This document shows, piece after piece, positions 44,508 through 53,320 of a stretch of 64,000 bases of DNA. Source of the DNA: Candidatus Cloacimonadota bacterium (GTDB lineage Bacteria > Cloacimonadota > Cloacimonadia > Cloacimonadales > JAIOQZ01); assembly GCA_021108395.1 (NCBI GenBank), contig JAIOQZ010000039.1, positions 1 through 64,000 of the forward strand, read 5' to 3'. Position numbers and translations under genes: made by a program. Below the pieces are notes generated by a model that worked only from the letters and a program-made list of their open reading frames with translations, searched no databases and was not told where the DNA came from. How positions within the stretch are numbered: position 1 is the first letter of the stretch; each line of letters begins with the position of its first letter.

Positions 44508-44619
44508 GGCCAAAAAGCGGGTATTCCATCATTATGCCTATTAACAGTATAAAAATTGTTTCTACTTGACTTTTAAGTGGATATAGTGTTTTCATAAAAA
44601 TTATAGGAGATACAAAAAA

Positions 44620-45720
44620 ATGCCAAATAAGAATAAAAATTTACATAAAGCCTCCAAAGCAAAAAGGGATGAATTTTATACTCAACTTTCCGACATAGAA
44701 AGAGAACTAAAACATTACAAAAAACACTTAAAGGACAAAGTTGTTTACTGTAACTGTGACGATCCGCGTGTTAGCAATTTCTTCCACTACTTCTCCTACA
44801 ATTTCGAGAAACTAGGTCTTAAAAGGCTCATCACCACCTGCTACAAAAATCAAGATATGGACTTGTTCAGCCGGAATGATTCTGAGCAGGCTATTTACCT
44901 GGAATATTACGGAGACAAGAACTGTAACCACGTGCCAGATCCCGAGGAGATCGGCATTAAGCACCTGAAGGGTGATGGAGATTTCCGAAGCAGGGAAACC
45001 ATTGAACTGTTGAAGCAGGCCGATATTGTGGTCACAAATCCACCGTTTTCTTTGTTCCGTGAGTATGTTGCTCAACTCGTTGAGCACGGCAAGAAATTCT
45101 TGATAATCGGAAGCGTAAATGCGATTACATATAAGGAAGTCTTCCGTTTGATAAAGGACGACCAAGTGTGGCTCGGCCCAAGCATTCGTAGTGGTGACAG
45201 AGAATTTGGTGTTCCTGATGATTATCCGCTCCAGGCAGCGGGATTTAGAATTGATGCGGCAGGCAAAAAATACATTCGCGTCAAAGGTGTTCGTTGGTTT
45301 ACCAACATGGACTTCAAGGAGCGGTACGAAGACCTGATTCTCTACAAAAAGTACAATCCTGGGGAGTATCCGACCTACGATAATTATGACGCTATCGAAG
45401 TCAGTAAGACAAAGGATATTCCAGTAGATTACGATGGTGCAATGGGAGTACCTATTACGTTTCTTGACAAGTACAATCCAGATCAATTCGAGATTGTCGG
45501 GATTACTAAAACATGGTTCGGTGCAGCGATAAAAACCTATCCACCTCAAATCCAGGTCAGCTCGAACGGTCGGAGATCCGTTGTGACAAAACTGAATGAT
45601 GGGGCAACGCTGAAGATAGACTCACCTCCCCCAAGTAAAACATACTACATCGTCGACGGGGACCGCTTCATTCAACTGTATGCTCGTGTTCTGATCAGGC
45701 GCAAAAGAGGTTCAAAATGA
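44620..45720 (+). CDS. EcoRI-type adenine-specific DNA methyltransferase
   Basis: The product has 366 residues. VVTNPPFSLFREY (Asn140-Pro-Pro-Phe) is the catalytic motif IV of N6-adenine methyltransferases. The N-terminal KASKAKRDEFYTQLSDIE and DKVVYCNCDDPRVSNFFHYF blocks and the later RWFTNMDF block match the EcoRI methylase family (PF13651). A recognition sequence cannot be read. Composition is more AT-rich than flanking genes, as expected for a mobile restriction module. The start follows ATAGGAGATAC. The stop overlaps the nuclease gene in ATGA. A candidate -35 (TTGACT, about 44563) lies upstream. Confidence 0.9.
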   Translation: MPNKNKNLHKASKAKRDEFYTQLSDIERELKHYKKHLKDKVVYCNCDDPRVSNFFHYFSYNFEKLGLKRLITTCYKNQDMDLFSRNDSEQAIYLEYYGDKNCNHVPDPEEIGIKHLKGDGDFRSRETIELLKQADIVVTNPPFSLFREYVAQLVEHGKKFLIIGSVNAITYKEVFRLIKDDQVWLGPSIRSGDREFGVPDDYPLQAAGFRIDAAGKKYIRVKGVRWFTNMDFKERYEDLILYKKYNPGEYPTYDNYDAIEVSKTKDIPVDYDGAMGVPITFLDKYNPDQFEIVGITKTWFGAAIKTYPPQIQVSSNGRRSVVTKLNDGATLKIDSPPPSKTYYIVDGDRFIQLYARVLIRRKRGSK

Positions 45721-46799
45721 ATATCGAACTCAAAGAAATTACTATCCGTGAGCTAACCGAAGGCTATGAAGACAATGAAGAAGCCGGTGTTTTGGGTTTC
45801 GGTGGCAAGTTGGACATTCGACCACCCTACCAGCGGGAGTTCATCTACAAAGACAAGCAGCGTGCCGCTGTCATTGACACCATTACGAAGGATTTTCCGC
45901 TGAATGTCATGTATTGGGCTGTGCGTGAAGATGGCAATTTTGAAGTTATTGACGGGCAACAGCGCACCATTTCCGTCTGCCAGTATGTTGTTGGCGACTT
46001 TGCTTTCAATAGCCGGTATTTCCACAATCTACAGAACGACGAGCGGGAGCAAATCCTGGGCTACAAGCTAATGGTCTACCTGTGCAGCGGCACGGACAGC
46101 GAGAGGTTGGAGTGGTTCAAGATCATCAATATCGCTGGCGAAAAGCTGACTGATCAGGAATTACGAAATGCTGTTTACGCGGGTTCGTGGGTTTCGGATG
46201 TCAAACGCTATTTTAGTAAAAATGGTTGCGCAGCTTATGGTCTTGGCAGTGATTATTTGAAAGGTTCTCCCATTCGACAAGATTATTTGGAAACAGCAAT
46301 TAAATGGAAAAACGATGGTGCTATAGAGCAATATATGGCTGAGCATCAGCACAAGCCCAATGCTAATAGCTTGTGGTTGTACTTCCAGGCTGTAATCGCT
46401 TGGATTCAGGCTACATTCCCGACATACCGAAAAGAGATGAAAGGTGTTGCTTGGGGTGATCTGTATAACGAATTCAACGAGCAGGAGTTCGATCCAAATA
46501 AACTCGAAGTCGAGATTTCAAGACTTATGGAAGATGAGGATGTCACAAAAAAGAAGGGCATCTACTCCTTTGTCTTGGACGGAAAGGAAAAGTGCCTGAA
46601 TATCCGTGCTTTCAGCAAAAACCAGAAGCGGGAGGCTTTCGAGCGACAGAAAGGCATTTGCCCAGATTGTAATGAGCATTTTGATATTGACGAAATGGAA
46701 GGTGACCACATCAAACCTTGGCATGAAGGTGGAAAAACAAACGAAGAAAATTGTCAAATGCTATGCAAAAGTTGCAATAGAAGTAAATCAGGGAAATAA
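45717..46799 (+). CDS. DUF262-HNH endonuclease (GmrSD-like)
   Basis: The product has 360 residues. The N-terminal DUF262 (ParB/Srx-like) domain shows RPPYQREFIYKDKQRAAVID and the nucleotide-related VIDGQQRT motif (residues 78-84). The C-terminus holds an HNH nuclease: CPDC, GDHIKPWHEGGKTNEENCQML and CKSCNRSKSG, with a zinc-binding pair of CxxC motifs. It is translationally coupled to the EcoRI-type methyltransferase, so it is the likely restriction partner; an EcoRI-like nuclease gene is absent. In related GmrSD systems the DUF262 domain uses NTP hydrolysis to control cleavage. Its specificity here is unknown. Confidence 0.88.
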   Translation: MNIELKEITIRELTEGYEDNEEAGVLGFGGKLDIRPPYQREFIYKDKQRAAVIDTITKDFPLNVMYWAVREDGNFEVIDGQQRTISVCQYVVGDFAFNSRYFHNLQNDEREQILGYKLMVYLCSGTDSERLEWFKIINIAGEKLTDQELRNAVYAGSWVSDVKRYFSKNGCAAYGLGSDYLKGSPIRQDYLETAIKWKNDGAIEQYMAEHQHKPNANSLWLYFQAVIAWIQATFPTYRKEMKGVAWGDLYNEFNEQEFDPNKLEVEISRLMEDEDVTKKKGIYSFVLDGKEKCLNIRAFSKNQKREAFERQKGICPDCNEHFDIDEMEGDHIKPWHEGGKTNEENCQMLCKSCNRSKSGK

Positions 46800-46925
46800 T
46801 AACGCAATGCAACTTTCAGGTTTAGTATTAATTCTTGATGAAACAGGCATAACAAGCGTGCCTGGGATTCAGTCTCGTGGTTTGCTTCTTCTTGAATCTT
46901 CCCGATTCCTTAACACACCCCAGCC

Positions 46926-46974
46926 ACTGAACCCAAATAACTTTTGCGAAAACTTCGTTTCCTATGTACGAAGA
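46926..46974. repeat. Interspersed palindromic repeat, copy D (partial)
   Basis: It retains the CACTGAACCCAAATAACTTTTGCG and AAAACTTCGTTTCCTATGTACGAAG wording of copy B but has lost the first hairpin. It lies in the 213-base gap between the restriction module and the aminopeptidase gene, which otherwise holds no gene. Confidence 0.6.
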
Positions 46975-47012
46975 CCTATCAGCAGTAGATAAATGACCTA
47001 ATAGGAGTTTAT

Positions 47013-48053
47013 ATGCAACCTGACAGCGTTTCCCTCGAATACACGGTCGAGCAGCTCGTGAAGCTGTGCGAGATACCCAGTCCCAGCGGCTACACGCAGG
47101 CTGTGCAGCAATATCTCGTCGATGAACTGACCAGTCTGGGTTATGCGCCTGTGCGCACCAACAAAGGCTCGGTGATGTGCGACATCGGCGGTGAAGGCAA
47201 CGGACTGGCGCTGGCCGCCCATGTGGACACCCTGGGCGCGATGGTGCGCTCCATCAAGGCCAACGGCCGCCTGCGCATGACGATGATCGGCGGCTTCCCC
47301 GGCAATTACATCGAAACCGAGAACGTCACCATACACACTCGCGACGGCAAGACCTTTAGCGGCACCGTACAGATTTCCGACCCATCGACCCATGTGAACA
47401 GCAAGGCGGGCGAAGCCAAGCGCGACGACAAAGGCCTGGACATCGTGCTGGACGAGAAGGTGAAGTGCAAGAAAGACGTCGAGAAGCTGGGCATCGGCAC
47501 GGGCGACTTCGTCAGCTTCGCGCCGCGAACTGTCGTTACGAAGAGCGGGTTCATCAAGAGTCGGCACCTCGACGACAAGGCCAGCGCCGCCATCCTGCTG
47601 GCGCTTGCCCGCTGGGCGAAGAAACCGGGCATATCGCTCCCGCGCAAGGTCTGGCTGCTGTTCACCACCTACGAAGAGGTGGGGCATGGCGGCTCGGCAG
47701 GCATTCCCCACGGCATCACAGAAATGATCAGCGTAGATATGGGCTGTGTGGGCGACGACCTGACCGCCGACGAGACGATGGTGTCTATCTGCGCCAAAGA
47801 CAGCGCCGGGCCATACGACTTCGACGTGACCAACGCACTGGTGGACGTTGCCAGGCGGCTCGAGCTGCAATACGCGCTCGACATCTACCCGCACTACGGT
47901 TCCGACGTCGATGCAACTCTGCGCGCCGGTTATGACATCCGCCACGGCCTGCTGGGCCCAGGCGTGTTTGCCTCGCACGGCTACGAGCGCACTCACCGCG
48001 AAGGCCTCGAAAACACGCTGAAATTGCTGGCCGCCTATGCGCTACAGCGTTAA
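47013..48053 (+). CDS. M42-family aminopeptidase
   Basis: This cytoplasmic metallo-aminopeptidase has 346 residues, of the glutamyl-aminopeptidase/TET type. Metal and catalytic residues are visible in ALAAHVDTLGAM (His, Asp), RHLDDKASAA (bridging Asp), FTTYEEVGHGG (Glu pair), VDMGC (Asp) and FASHGYERTH (His). M42 enzymes form large tetrahedral shells and trim peptides to amino acids, which fits a peptide- or amino-acid-fermenting life. The ATG follows AGGAGTTTAT. Confidence 0.9.
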   Translation: MQPDSVSLEYTVEQLVKLCEIPSPSGYTQAVQQYLVDELTSLGYAPVRTNKGSVMCDIGGEGNGLALAAHVDTLGAMVRSIKANGRLRMTMIGGFPGNYIETENVTIHTRDGKTFSGTVQISDPSTHVNSKAGEAKRDDKGLDIVLDEKVKCKKDVEKLGIGTGDFVSFAPRTVVTKSGFIKSRHLDDKASAAILLALARWAKKPGISLPRKVWLLFTTYEEVGHGGSAGIPHGITEMISVDMGCVGDDLTADETMVSICAKDSAGPYDFDVTNALVDVARRLELQYALDIYPHYGSDVDATLRAGYDIRHGLLGPGVFASHGYERTHREGLENTLKLLAAYALQR

Positions 48054-48171
48054 TGGTGCGTTAGATTGTTGACAAAGTCGGCAATCTGCGTTTTGTGTTT
48101 CTTGTTCAATAGGTGGCAATAAGCGCTCACTATGAGAGATTTCACGCTAAAATAGATTTATCAACAACCTG

Positions 48172-48199
48172 TTGCGCCATTGATGACGTGTTTTAGAAT
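48172..48199 (+). promoter_or_regulatory. Candidate promoter of the TMEM175-htrA-ppiC operon
   Basis: TTGCGC and TAGAAT lie 16 bases apart, 14 bases before the start of the channel gene. Confidence 0.45.
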
Positions 48200-48213
48200 G
48201 TTAAGGAGCGGGT

Positions 48214-48861
48214 ATGGCTGAAAAAGACCTCAACGTCAGTCTTCTGAGTAAAACGCGGGTTGAAGCGCTCACTGACGGCGTATATGCAATAGCTATGACG
48301 CTAATGGTGCTCAACATCGAGGTTCCCGAACATCATGTGGTGGAGAGCGCCAATGATCTGCTTCGCTCCTTGAGGAGCATCGGGCCACAGCTATTCAACT
48401 ATGTACTGAGCTTCGCCATTCTGATGATGCTTTGGATACGTAATAATCGTGAGCAGCATCGCCTGAAGAATATCAGCAAAATCTATACGCACTACACACT
48501 CGTTTCGCTCATGTTTGTCTGTCTGCTGCCGTTCACCACATCCCTCATGGGTAGCTATTCCGGCATGGTGGTGGCCGAGGTTGTTTTTCATCTCAATCTC
48601 CTGGCGCTGGGCACACTCACCTGGCTCCGCTACTGCCATCTGCGCAAATATACCCACTTGTTACATACAGGAGCAGAAACGAGCATAAACAAAGCGACGA
48701 GTGTTCGCCTTGTCCTCAGCCTTCTCGTGGTGCCGCTGGTGGGACTGGCCATCACGCCATTTTCTCCCAGTTTCAGCTCGCTGTGCTACCTACTGATACC
48801 ACTCATCGCACTATCGAGAAAAGCACACATTGCCTCCAGTGGCCAGGAGGCCTCAGGGTGA
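48214..48861 (+). CDS. TMEM175-family integral membrane protein
   Basis: The 215-residue product has about six hydrophobic helices. The first carries RVEALTDGVYAIAMTLMVLNIE, the TMEM175 signature (R-x-x-x-F/L-S/T-D-G-x-x-A-I); bacterial members form potassium channels. A second conserved region is YVLSFAILMMLWIRNN. It lies upstream of the HtrA-like gene, overlapping its GTG start by four bases. Ion selectivity is inferred from the family. Confidence 0.82.
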   Translation: MAEKDLNVSLLSKTRVEALTDGVYAIAMTLMVLNIEVPEHHVVESANDLLRSLRSIGPQLFNYVLSFAILMMLWIRNNREQHRLKNISKIYTHYTLVSLMFVCLLPFTTSLMGSYSGMVVAEVVFHLNLLALGTLTWLRYCHLRKYTHLLHTGAETSINKATSVRLVLSLLVVPLVGLAITPFSPSFSSLCYLLIPLIALSRKAHIASSGQEASG

Positions 48862-49961
48862 GCCGCAAGCGTTTCGCAGTCAGTGCTTTGCTGCTGTTGT
48901 GCGCCGTCACTGGGCTACTGGTAAGCTGTGAGCGACAGCAACAGCAGGCGCTTCCGCTCATGCCATATTCCCGCGAGAACGCCATCACCGAGGCGGTGCG
49001 ACTGGCGGCTCCCTCCGTTGTCAGCGTCAACGTCATCAAGACCGAGGTGGTCAATGCGCGCATCAATCCGCGCTACAGCCCATATTTCGGCTTCTTCGAC
49101 GCGCCGCACATTCGTAACGTGCAGGCTATCGGTTCCGGACTCATCATCGATGAACGCGGCTTCGTGGTCACCAACGCCCATGTGGTGGAAGGCGCCACCC
49201 AGATCACTGTCATCCTCGCCGACAACCGACAGTACAACACCCGCATCATCGGCATGGACAGCATACAGGACATCGCCGTACTCAAGATCGAAGGCCACGA
49301 GCTGCCGGTGGCCAGGCTGGGCGCCTCGAGCGACCTCATCATCGGTGAAGCGGCCATTGCTGTGGGCAATCCATACGCTTTTCTCATCAAAGACAGCCAG
49401 CCCAGCGTATCGGTCGGCGTTATCTCGGCCATCAACCGCAACTTCGCCCAAAACCTGAACGACAAGGTCTTCAAGAAAATGATTCAGACCGATGCCGCCA
49501 TCAACGCCGGCAACAGCGGCGGCCCATTGCTGAACATCAACGGCGACGTCATCGGCATCAACACCTTCATCTTCTCCGAAACGGGCGAAAGCGTGGGCAT
49601 CGGCTTTGCCATTCCCATCGACCGCGTAAAGAAAATTGCCCATGAACTCATCCTCTATGGCCAAATGCGCCAACGGCACTTCGGATTCCGTATGACCAAC
49701 CTCAACCAACTGCTGGCCAACCAGTTCCAACTGCCAAACCTCAATGGAGTGCTCGTTGTCGATGTCGAAAATGACGGGCCGGCGGACAATGCCGGCCTCG
49801 AAGTGGGAGATGTCATCCTCAAGTTCAACGGTACATTCATCGTCGAGAGCGACGATCTGCGCCTGGCAATACTCGATGTGGCCGTTGGCGACAACATCCT
49901 GCTCGAAGTCATTCGCAATGGCCACCCCCTGCAAGTGCAGATGCGGGTGGAAGAACTGTAA
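48858..49961 (+). CDS. HtrA/DegP-like serine protease lipoprotein
   Basis: The product has 367 residues. The GTG start at 48858 is supported by CCAGGAGG just upstream and gives a type II signal peptide with lipobox LLVSC, so the protease is lipid-anchored in the periplasm. The trypsin-like triad is present: His in VTNAHVV, Asp in DIAVLKI, Ser in GNSGGPLL. One C-terminal PDZ domain follows (GVLVVDVENDGPADNAGLEVGD). HtrA proteins degrade misfolded envelope proteins. The next gene is a PpiC-type chaperone, making this an envelope-quality-control pair. Confidence 0.92.
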   Translation: MSRKRFAVSALLLLCAVTGLLVSCERQQQQALPLMPYSRENAITEAVRLAAPSVVSVNVIKTEVVNARINPRYSPYFGFFDAPHIRNVQAIGSGLIIDERGFVVTNAHVVEGATQITVILADNRQYNTRIIGMDSIQDIAVLKIEGHELPVARLGASSDLIIGEAAIAVGNPYAFLIKDSQPSVSVGVISAINRNFAQNLNDKVFKKMIQTDAAINAGNSGGPLLNINGDVIGINTFIFSETGESVGIGFAIPIDRVKKIAHELILYGQMRQRHFGFRMTNLNQLLANQFQLPNLNGVLVVDVENDGPADNAGLEVGDVILKFNGTFIVESDDLRLAILDVAVGDNILLEVIRNGHPLQVQMRVEEL

Positions 49962-49975
49962 CCCGAAGGACTGTC

Positions 49976-51652
49976 ATGGAGAAACACAACCGCCGCATAA
50001 TGATTCTCACCGGCATAGTGATTATCTTCCTGTTATTGTTCTTCCGAACGCGATTAAGGGAACCGTCTCATGGCGTGGTGGCCACTGTTGGCGACGAAGC
50101 CATCACCTGGGCGGATTTCATCGCCTTCAGCGCCGGAATCGAGGAAGAAATCACCGACGAGGAGCGCAAGAGCCTGCTCGACCGCCTGGTGATGCAGCAG
50201 TTGGTTCAGCAGTATGTTCTGCGACATCCGGAATTGCAGGACACGCTCGGGCAACGCTTTCAGCGCGAACACGAATATGCCTGGCGGCAACTTTTGCAGC
50301 GCGAAGTGGAACGCTATATGATCGTGGAGAGCGTTCACATCCCCTCGCATGACGTTAAACGATTCTTTATCCAGAACGACTTCATGAAGCTCTACTATGT
50401 ATCTGCCGGGCGATATGAACCGGACGCCAGAGACCGCGTCCATCAGGCCAGAGAAGCCTTGCTGGAGGGTGAACCGATGGCCGAAGTAGTCGCCGCACAC
50501 AGCGACAACGAGACTGACGACGGTTTCTTTGGTTACTACCTGCGCGATGTCTATCAATTCGGCGACCCTGCGTATTTCCAGCAAGCCGAATCCCTGCGCC
50601 GCGAAGGCGATGTCTCGGAGATTTTTCAGCAGGACTTCGGCTACTTCGTGCTCATACGGGGCACCGACCCCTCGCTCGATGAGGTGAGGCCGCTTATTCG
50701 CGCAGAGTTGGAACGGCGCATGATGCGCCAGAGCGAGAGCGAGTTCACCAGCGGCCTCGAGCACAGCTACACCATCAATGATTCCCTGCTGCGCACTGCC
50801 GCAATCTCGCTGCAAGGCATTGAACCGAGAGCGGCCGTCGTGTCCTATCGGCAAACCGGCCACGTTATCGATTGGGAACGCTTCTCCTCCATCCTGCTCG
50901 ACCTCTACCTGATTGACGACGCAAGCGCCGTAGCGCTGGAAAGGCTTATCGAGATGGCGCACCAGATCGCCGATGTAGAGAAACGGCTGCAACTGGCCGA
51001 GGATATGGGTTTGGCCAACACCTTGCGCTTCCGGTTGCGTTGGGAAGCGGTGAAAGCCCAGCTCGATGCCGAGCAGGACTCGAAAACTTACAGCTTCGTG
51101 CAGCAGCGCATGGCGCCGGTGAGCAACAGCGAGATGCTCGAGTGGTTTCACGCTCACCAGGATCACTTCCGCCTGCCTGGATTTTACCGGTTGCAACGGG
51201 TGATTGTGGATGACCAGACGCAGGCGCAGGCAGTTTATAATAGAGCTCTTGGCGGCGCCAACTTCGACACTCTCGTGAAAGAAGTGTCACTCGAACCTGG
51301 ATTCACTCGCGACGGCCAAGGTGGCTTCACCGCCCTGCTCGACAGAAACGCCTTGGGTACCGTGTACGACTCGCTCGCCTGCCTGCAACCAGGCGACATC
51401 CTGCCGCCGGTTCCCACCGACGATGAGCGTTGGGCCGTAATCCGCCTGCATCAGTACATACCCGGGGCCGTGCGTGGATTTGACGAAGTGCAGCCGCTCA
51501 TCCTGCGCCAGCTTCAGATGCAGAAGTGGCGGGTATGGCTCGACACCCTGAGCGCGACCGACGAACTGCGCGTGGAGATGCACTACGACGTACTGCTCGA
51601 GAAGCAGTTCCCGCCATCGCGCCAGCAGAACACGCGTAGCGTGGACAGATGA
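49976..51652 (+). CDS. Membrane-anchored PpiC/SurA-like peptidyl-prolyl isomerase
   Basis: The product has 558 residues with an N-terminal anchor (MILTGIVIIFLLLFF). A SurA-N/trigger-like helical region follows, then a parvulin-type segment (ALLEGEPMAEVVAAHSDNETDDGFFGYYLRDV). A second, more divergent parvulin-like domain lies near the C-terminus (FDTLVKEVSLEPGFTRDGQGGFT). It probably helps fold outer-membrane or exported proteins. The start is 15 bases after the protease stop, and the stop overlaps the next gene by four bases. Confidence 0.84.
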   Translation: MEKHNRRIMILTGIVIIFLLLFFRTRLREPSHGVVATVGDEAITWADFIAFSAGIEEEITDEERKSLLDRLVMQQLVQQYVLRHPELQDTLGQRFQREHEYAWRQLLQREVERYMIVESVHIPSHDVKRFFIQNDFMKLYYVSAGRYEPDARDRVHQAREALLEGEPMAEVVAAHSDNETDDGFFGYYLRDVYQFGDPAYFQQAESLRREGDVSEIFQQDFGYFVLIRGTDPSLDEVRPLIRAELERRMMRQSESEFTSGLEHSYTINDSLLRTAAISLQGIEPRAAVVSYRQTGHVIDWERFSSILLDLYLIDDASAVALERLIEMAHQIADVEKRLQLAEDMGLANTLRFRLRWEAVKAQLDAEQDSKTYSFVQQRMAPVSNSEMLEWFHAHQDHFRLPGFYRLQRVIVDDQTQAQAVYNRALGGANFDTLVKEVSLEPGFTRDGQGGFTALLDRNALGTVYDSLACLQPGDILPPVPTDDERWAVIRLHQYIPGAVRGFDEVQPLILRQLQMQKWRVWLDTLSATDELRVEMHYDVLLEKQFPPSRQQNTRSVDR

Positions 51653-52692
51653 CAACAAGTAAAGATAAGCTAACAATCTCAGTTGATCCAAGGATCGAAC
51701 TTCTATCAATCATCCAATATTTTGCCAGCCATGAAGGATTTGATCCGATTTGCGCAAAAGAAACTGAGTATGTAGAGAGAATTAGCGCTTTTTTCTCAGG
51801 TTTTCGCAATCATCCAGCAATCAAATTCTACGAAAAAATGAGCGCATCAGATTTCAGTTACGATGCTCCCCCGAACTTGATGATGCACCTGTCAATAACT
51901 CCGAAAGTTGAATTGATCTATCCTTTATCAAACTATATCATGGAACGAACTGGTGGCGAGAACATCGTTTATGAATTGATTGACCACTTGAATGATTTTA
52001 TCGAAGAAACCTGTTTCATGGCATTTTATGAAAACAATCAAGCTTACTACAACAGTGTTGTTGCTTTGATAACTGACGATCTTGGAAACAACAACCATAT
52101 TGCGATTCTGGAAGAATACTACGGAATGGAGCAAAACAGTTATAGTGTAGTAATTGCTCCTTTGTTTTCAGGCAATTATGGCTCCGAAGTAAATTCGATT
52201 GATGGCTCAAAAAACATTTTCAGTTTTCAAGATTTAAGTCAGCTCAGAGAATCGAAACGAATAAATGGAACCCTTAAGTATCAAATGTTAGGTATTTTAT
52301 GGCATGAATTCAGCCACTCATTCATAAATCCTTTAACAAAAAAACACTTGATTGAAGTAATGAAATATCAGAGCTTATTCAAGGACATTGAAAAACAGAT
52401 GAAAGAACAAGCATACTCTACCTGGGAAACCTGTGTTAATGAATTAATCATCAGAGCAGTTACATGCAGATTCATTATTCTTGAATTCAATGACTTACTG
52501 AACAATGACACCAGTAAATATCAGGGTGACTATTTTGACAATGAAGAGAGGCAAGGGTTTATCTACATACGAGCTTTGTATCACAAATTGACCCGTTACG
52601 AAAGTAATCGAGATAAATATCGGACAATCGATGAATTCTATATTGAATTACTAAGTGGTTTCAAAGAATATCTGCAAAGCGCCAACCAATAA
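51649..52692 (+). CDS. DUF4932-like putative zinc metalloprotein (AT-rich)
   Basis: The 347-residue product has no signal peptide. LWHEFSHSFINP (about residues 216-227) is an HExxH-type zinc site, followed by a downstream ETCVNELIIRAV helix that could supply the third ligand. This fits the DUF4932 family, thought to be metallopeptidase-like. Composition is AT-rich compared with the upstream chaperone gene, yet its ATG overlaps that gene's stop, so it is an acquired gene fused onto the operon's end. Activity is not established. Confidence 0.72.
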   Translation: MTTSKDKLTISVDPRIELLSIIQYFASHEGFDPICAKETEYVERISAFFSGFRNHPAIKFYEKMSASDFSYDAPPNLMMHLSITPKVELIYPLSNYIMERTGGENIVYELIDHLNDFIEETCFMAFYENNQAYYNSVVALITDDLGNNNHIAILEEYYGMEQNSYSVVIAPLFSGNYGSEVNSIDGSKNIFSFQDLSQLRESKRINGTLKYQMLGILWHEFSHSFINPLTKKHLIEVMKYQSLFKDIEKQMKEQAYSTWETCVNELIIRAVTCRFIILEFNDLLNNDTSKYQGDYFDNEERQGFIYIRALYHKLTRYESNRDKYRTIDEFYIELLSGFKEYLQSANQ

Positions 52693-52724
52693 ACCCCCGC
52701 ATCCCGCACAGCGGGTTCACATAC

Positions 52725-52752
52725 AAAGACCGGCGATTGCTCGCCGGTCTTT
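52725..52752. terminator. Bidirectional terminator between convergent genes
   Basis: A 12-pair stem (AAAGACCGGCGA / TCGCCGGTCTTT) with loop TTGC has T-runs on both strands. It serves the DUF4932 gene and the minus-strand Spy-like gene. Confidence 0.85.
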
Positions 52753-52771
52753 TCTCGTCTCTAGTGGTCGG

Positions 52772-53320
52772 TTAATCGTCGCAGTTATGTTCGTCGTCAT
52801 GATGATGATGGCCCTGGCCCGCCCCCATGCCGGTATGCTGGCCTTGTCCCTGTCCGCGGCCCGCGCCAGGCGCCATGCCGCGATGCATACCGGGGTGATG
52901 GCCGGGACCCAAATTACGACCACGTTGCGGCCCGCTGCGACCACGGAACATCGGGCGGCGGTTTCGCCAGATTTCTTTCTGCTCGTCGGTGAGAACGCCA
53001 GATATTTCTTCTATCATGTCGATGCGCATAATGGCTACTTCGGCGCGTTTGGCGTATATCTTGTCAACAAGCTTACGAGCCAGACTGAAGTCTTCGGCGC
53101 GTATGGCTTCGCGCTGGTCGATTTCGAGCTTCTCGAGGATGGCGCGCAAGTCAATCATCTCTTTCTGGTGCGCGGTGCGGATGCTGTGCATCTGGTCGCG
53201 TTGTGCTTCGGTGAGCTGGCAATCTTCGAGGCCGTTCTCAGGGTTGTCCCAGTCTTCGGCGAAAAGGACGACGGGGATCAGGAGCGCCAGGGTGGCGAGG
53301 GTTATCAGGATTCGTTTCAT
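52772..53320 (-). CDS. Spy/CpxP-like periplasmic protein with metal-binding tail
   Basis: The product has 182 residues and a signal peptide (MKRILITLATLALLIPVVLFA). It then has the two LTxxQ-type motifs of the Spy/CpxP family (CQLTEAQRDQMHSI and GVLTDEQKEIW), and long amphipathic helices between them. The end is rich in Gly, Arg and His (GHHHHDDEHNCDD), likely to bind metal. Spy-like proteins are ATP-independent periplasmic chaperones and stress sensors. The start at 53320 follows GGAGGACCCC and lies inside the upstream gene. It is the last gene of a sigma/anti-sigma operon. Confidence 0.82.
   Translation of the reverse strand: MKRILITLATLALLIPVVLFAEDWDNPENGLEDCQLTEAQRDQMHSIRTAHQKEMIDLRAILEKLEIDQREAIRAEDFSLARKLVDKIYAKRAEVAIMRIDMIEEISGVLTDEQKEIWRNRRPMFRGRSGPQRGRNLGPGHHPGMHRGMAPGAGRGQGQGQHTGMGAGQGHHHHDDEHNCDD

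Noticed and set aside
45717-46799. EcoRI-like restriction endonuclease as partner of the methyltransferase
   Set aside because: The protein has DUF262 and HNH motifs and none of the EcoRI PD-ExK features.
46807-46992. Short open frame after the HNH gene
   Set aside because: It runs into repeat copy D, lacks a ribosome site and shows no family pattern.
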